DNA of 6,051 nucleotides, from the NCBI GenBank assembly GCA_964504645.1, contig CAZDGB010000373.1:1-6051 (forward strand). Direction: 5' to 3'. The translations under genes were made by a program, and so were the position numbers. Below the pieces are notes generated by a model, which ran no database searches, was not told the origin of the DNA, and saw only the letters and a list, made by a program, of their open reading frames with translations. Positions 5,522 through 6,051 of the stretch are shown piece by piece; position 1 is the first letter of the stretch; every line of letters begins with the position of its first letter. This DNA is from CAZDGB01 sp964504645. GTDB taxonomy: Bacteria; Planctomycetota; Planctomycetia; Planctomycetales; Planctomycetaceae.

Positions 5522-5556
5522 GCGGGCTGCGAACTCGCCAACGTGCAGCGATTGCG

Positions 5557-6051
5557 CTACGCGATAATCTCGTCAATCGCCTTCCCGTGGTCGATGTCGA
5601 GCCGTTTGCGGCCGGGGACTTCCAGGCGTCGCGAATCCAGTCCGAGTTGCTTCAAGATCGTCGCGTGGATGTCGGTGACGTAGTGGCGGTTCTCGACGGC
5701 GTGGAAACCGATCTCGTCCGTTTTGCCGTGGACGATGCCCCCTTTGATGCCGCCGCCGGCCATCCAGACGGAGAAACCGAAGATGTGATGATCGCGGCCG
5801 TCGGCGCCCTGCGTCCCCGGCGTGCGGCCGAACTCGCTGGCGAACAGGACGATCGTCGATTCCAACAAGCCGCGCCGCTTGAGGTCTTTCAAGAGTCCGG
5901 CGATCGGCTTGTCGACGGCCTTGAAGTTCCGCTCGTGATTCGCCTTCAGTCCGCCGTGCGCGTCCCACACGCCGGCGCCGCCCGCCCCGTGCTGCACCTG
6001 GATGAACCGCACGCCGCGCTCCACGAAGCGCCGGGCGGCGAGCATCTGCAT
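5557..6051 (-). CDS. DUF1501 family protein, C-terminal part (5' end outside window)
   Basis: The frame is open to the right edge, so only the last 164 residues or so are visible, about a third of a typical DUF1501 protein (roughly 450-480 residues). The ATG at the very edge is internal. Family hallmarks are present in order, numbering from the edge: ARRFVERGVRF (6-16), VWDAHGG (28-34), LLKDLKRRGLLEST (53-66), SEFGRTP (72-78), GRDHHIFGFSVWMAGGG (85-101), TDEIGF (111-116) and DIHATILKQLGLD (127-139). These proteins belong to the alkaline-phosphatase/sulfatase-like fold and in planctomycetes are usually exported and encoded next to DUF1549/DUF1553 proteins. Such a partner might lie just outside the right edge. 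The biochemical activity of the family is not firmly known. The stop is 45 bases upstream of B1, so co-transcription with the membrane-protein array is possible. Confidence 0.94.
   Translation of the reverse strand: MQMLAARRFVERGVRFIQVQHGAGGAGVWDAHGGLKANHERNFKAVDKPIAGLLKDLKRRGLLESTIVLFASEFGRTPGTQGADGRDHHIFGFSVWMAGGGIKGGIVHGKTDEIGFHAVENRHYVTDIHATILKQLGLDSRRLEVPGRKRLDIDHGKAIDEIIA

Overview
This GC-rich window most likely comes from a planctomycete (phylum Planctomycetota). The clearest pointers are the end of a DUF1501 protein at the right edge, a family greatly expanded in planctomycetes, and intergenic palindromes built from CGCNAAGN octamers, a type I associate with such genomes. The assignment is inference, because there is no rRNA or other marker gene.

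Left half, plus strand (1-3083). The 3' part of a PolX-type DNA polymerase/3'-5' exonuclease, with its complete PHP domain, enters from the left edge. A metal-dependent amidohydrolase of the Amidohydro_2 (PF04909) type follows, then a dihydrodipicolinate synthase/KdgD-like class I aldolase or dehydratase. The gaps on either side of the amidohydrolase gene are almost filled by two related palindromic elements (983-1105 and 2069-2156). Each starts a few bases after a stop codon and ends before the next gene's ribosome binding site. The amidohydrolase and the aldolase could be consecutive steps (lactone hydrolysis or isomerisation, then dehydration) of sugar-acid catabolism. That is a guess from the families and their adjacency.

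Right half, minus strand (6051 down to 3091). A DUF1501 gene, cut by the right edge, is followed 45 bases downstream by six very small membrane-protein genes in one tight run. They fall into two types, called A and B here, in the order B1-A1-B2-A2-B3-A3. Every B gene overlaps the A gene after it (4, 4 and 32 bases), and A1 also overlaps B2 (7 bases). The only gap inside the run is 57 bases, between A2 and B3. All six proteins are 124-138 residues long and share one plan: hydrophobic segment, arginine-rich turn, hydrophobic segment, variable loop, hydrophobic segment, short polar tail. The A1 and A3 genes still match at 45 of 53 nucleotides near their 3' ends. This looks like a triplicated two-gene module, perhaps encoding hetero-oligomeric membrane complexes. 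I recognise no described family, and it is the most interesting part of the window.

The two halves converge at about 3083-3091, where a perfect 8-bp inverted repeat may act as a terminator. No tRNA, rRNA, CRISPR array or insertion-sequence transposase was seen, and no stretch over 300 bases lacks a gene.
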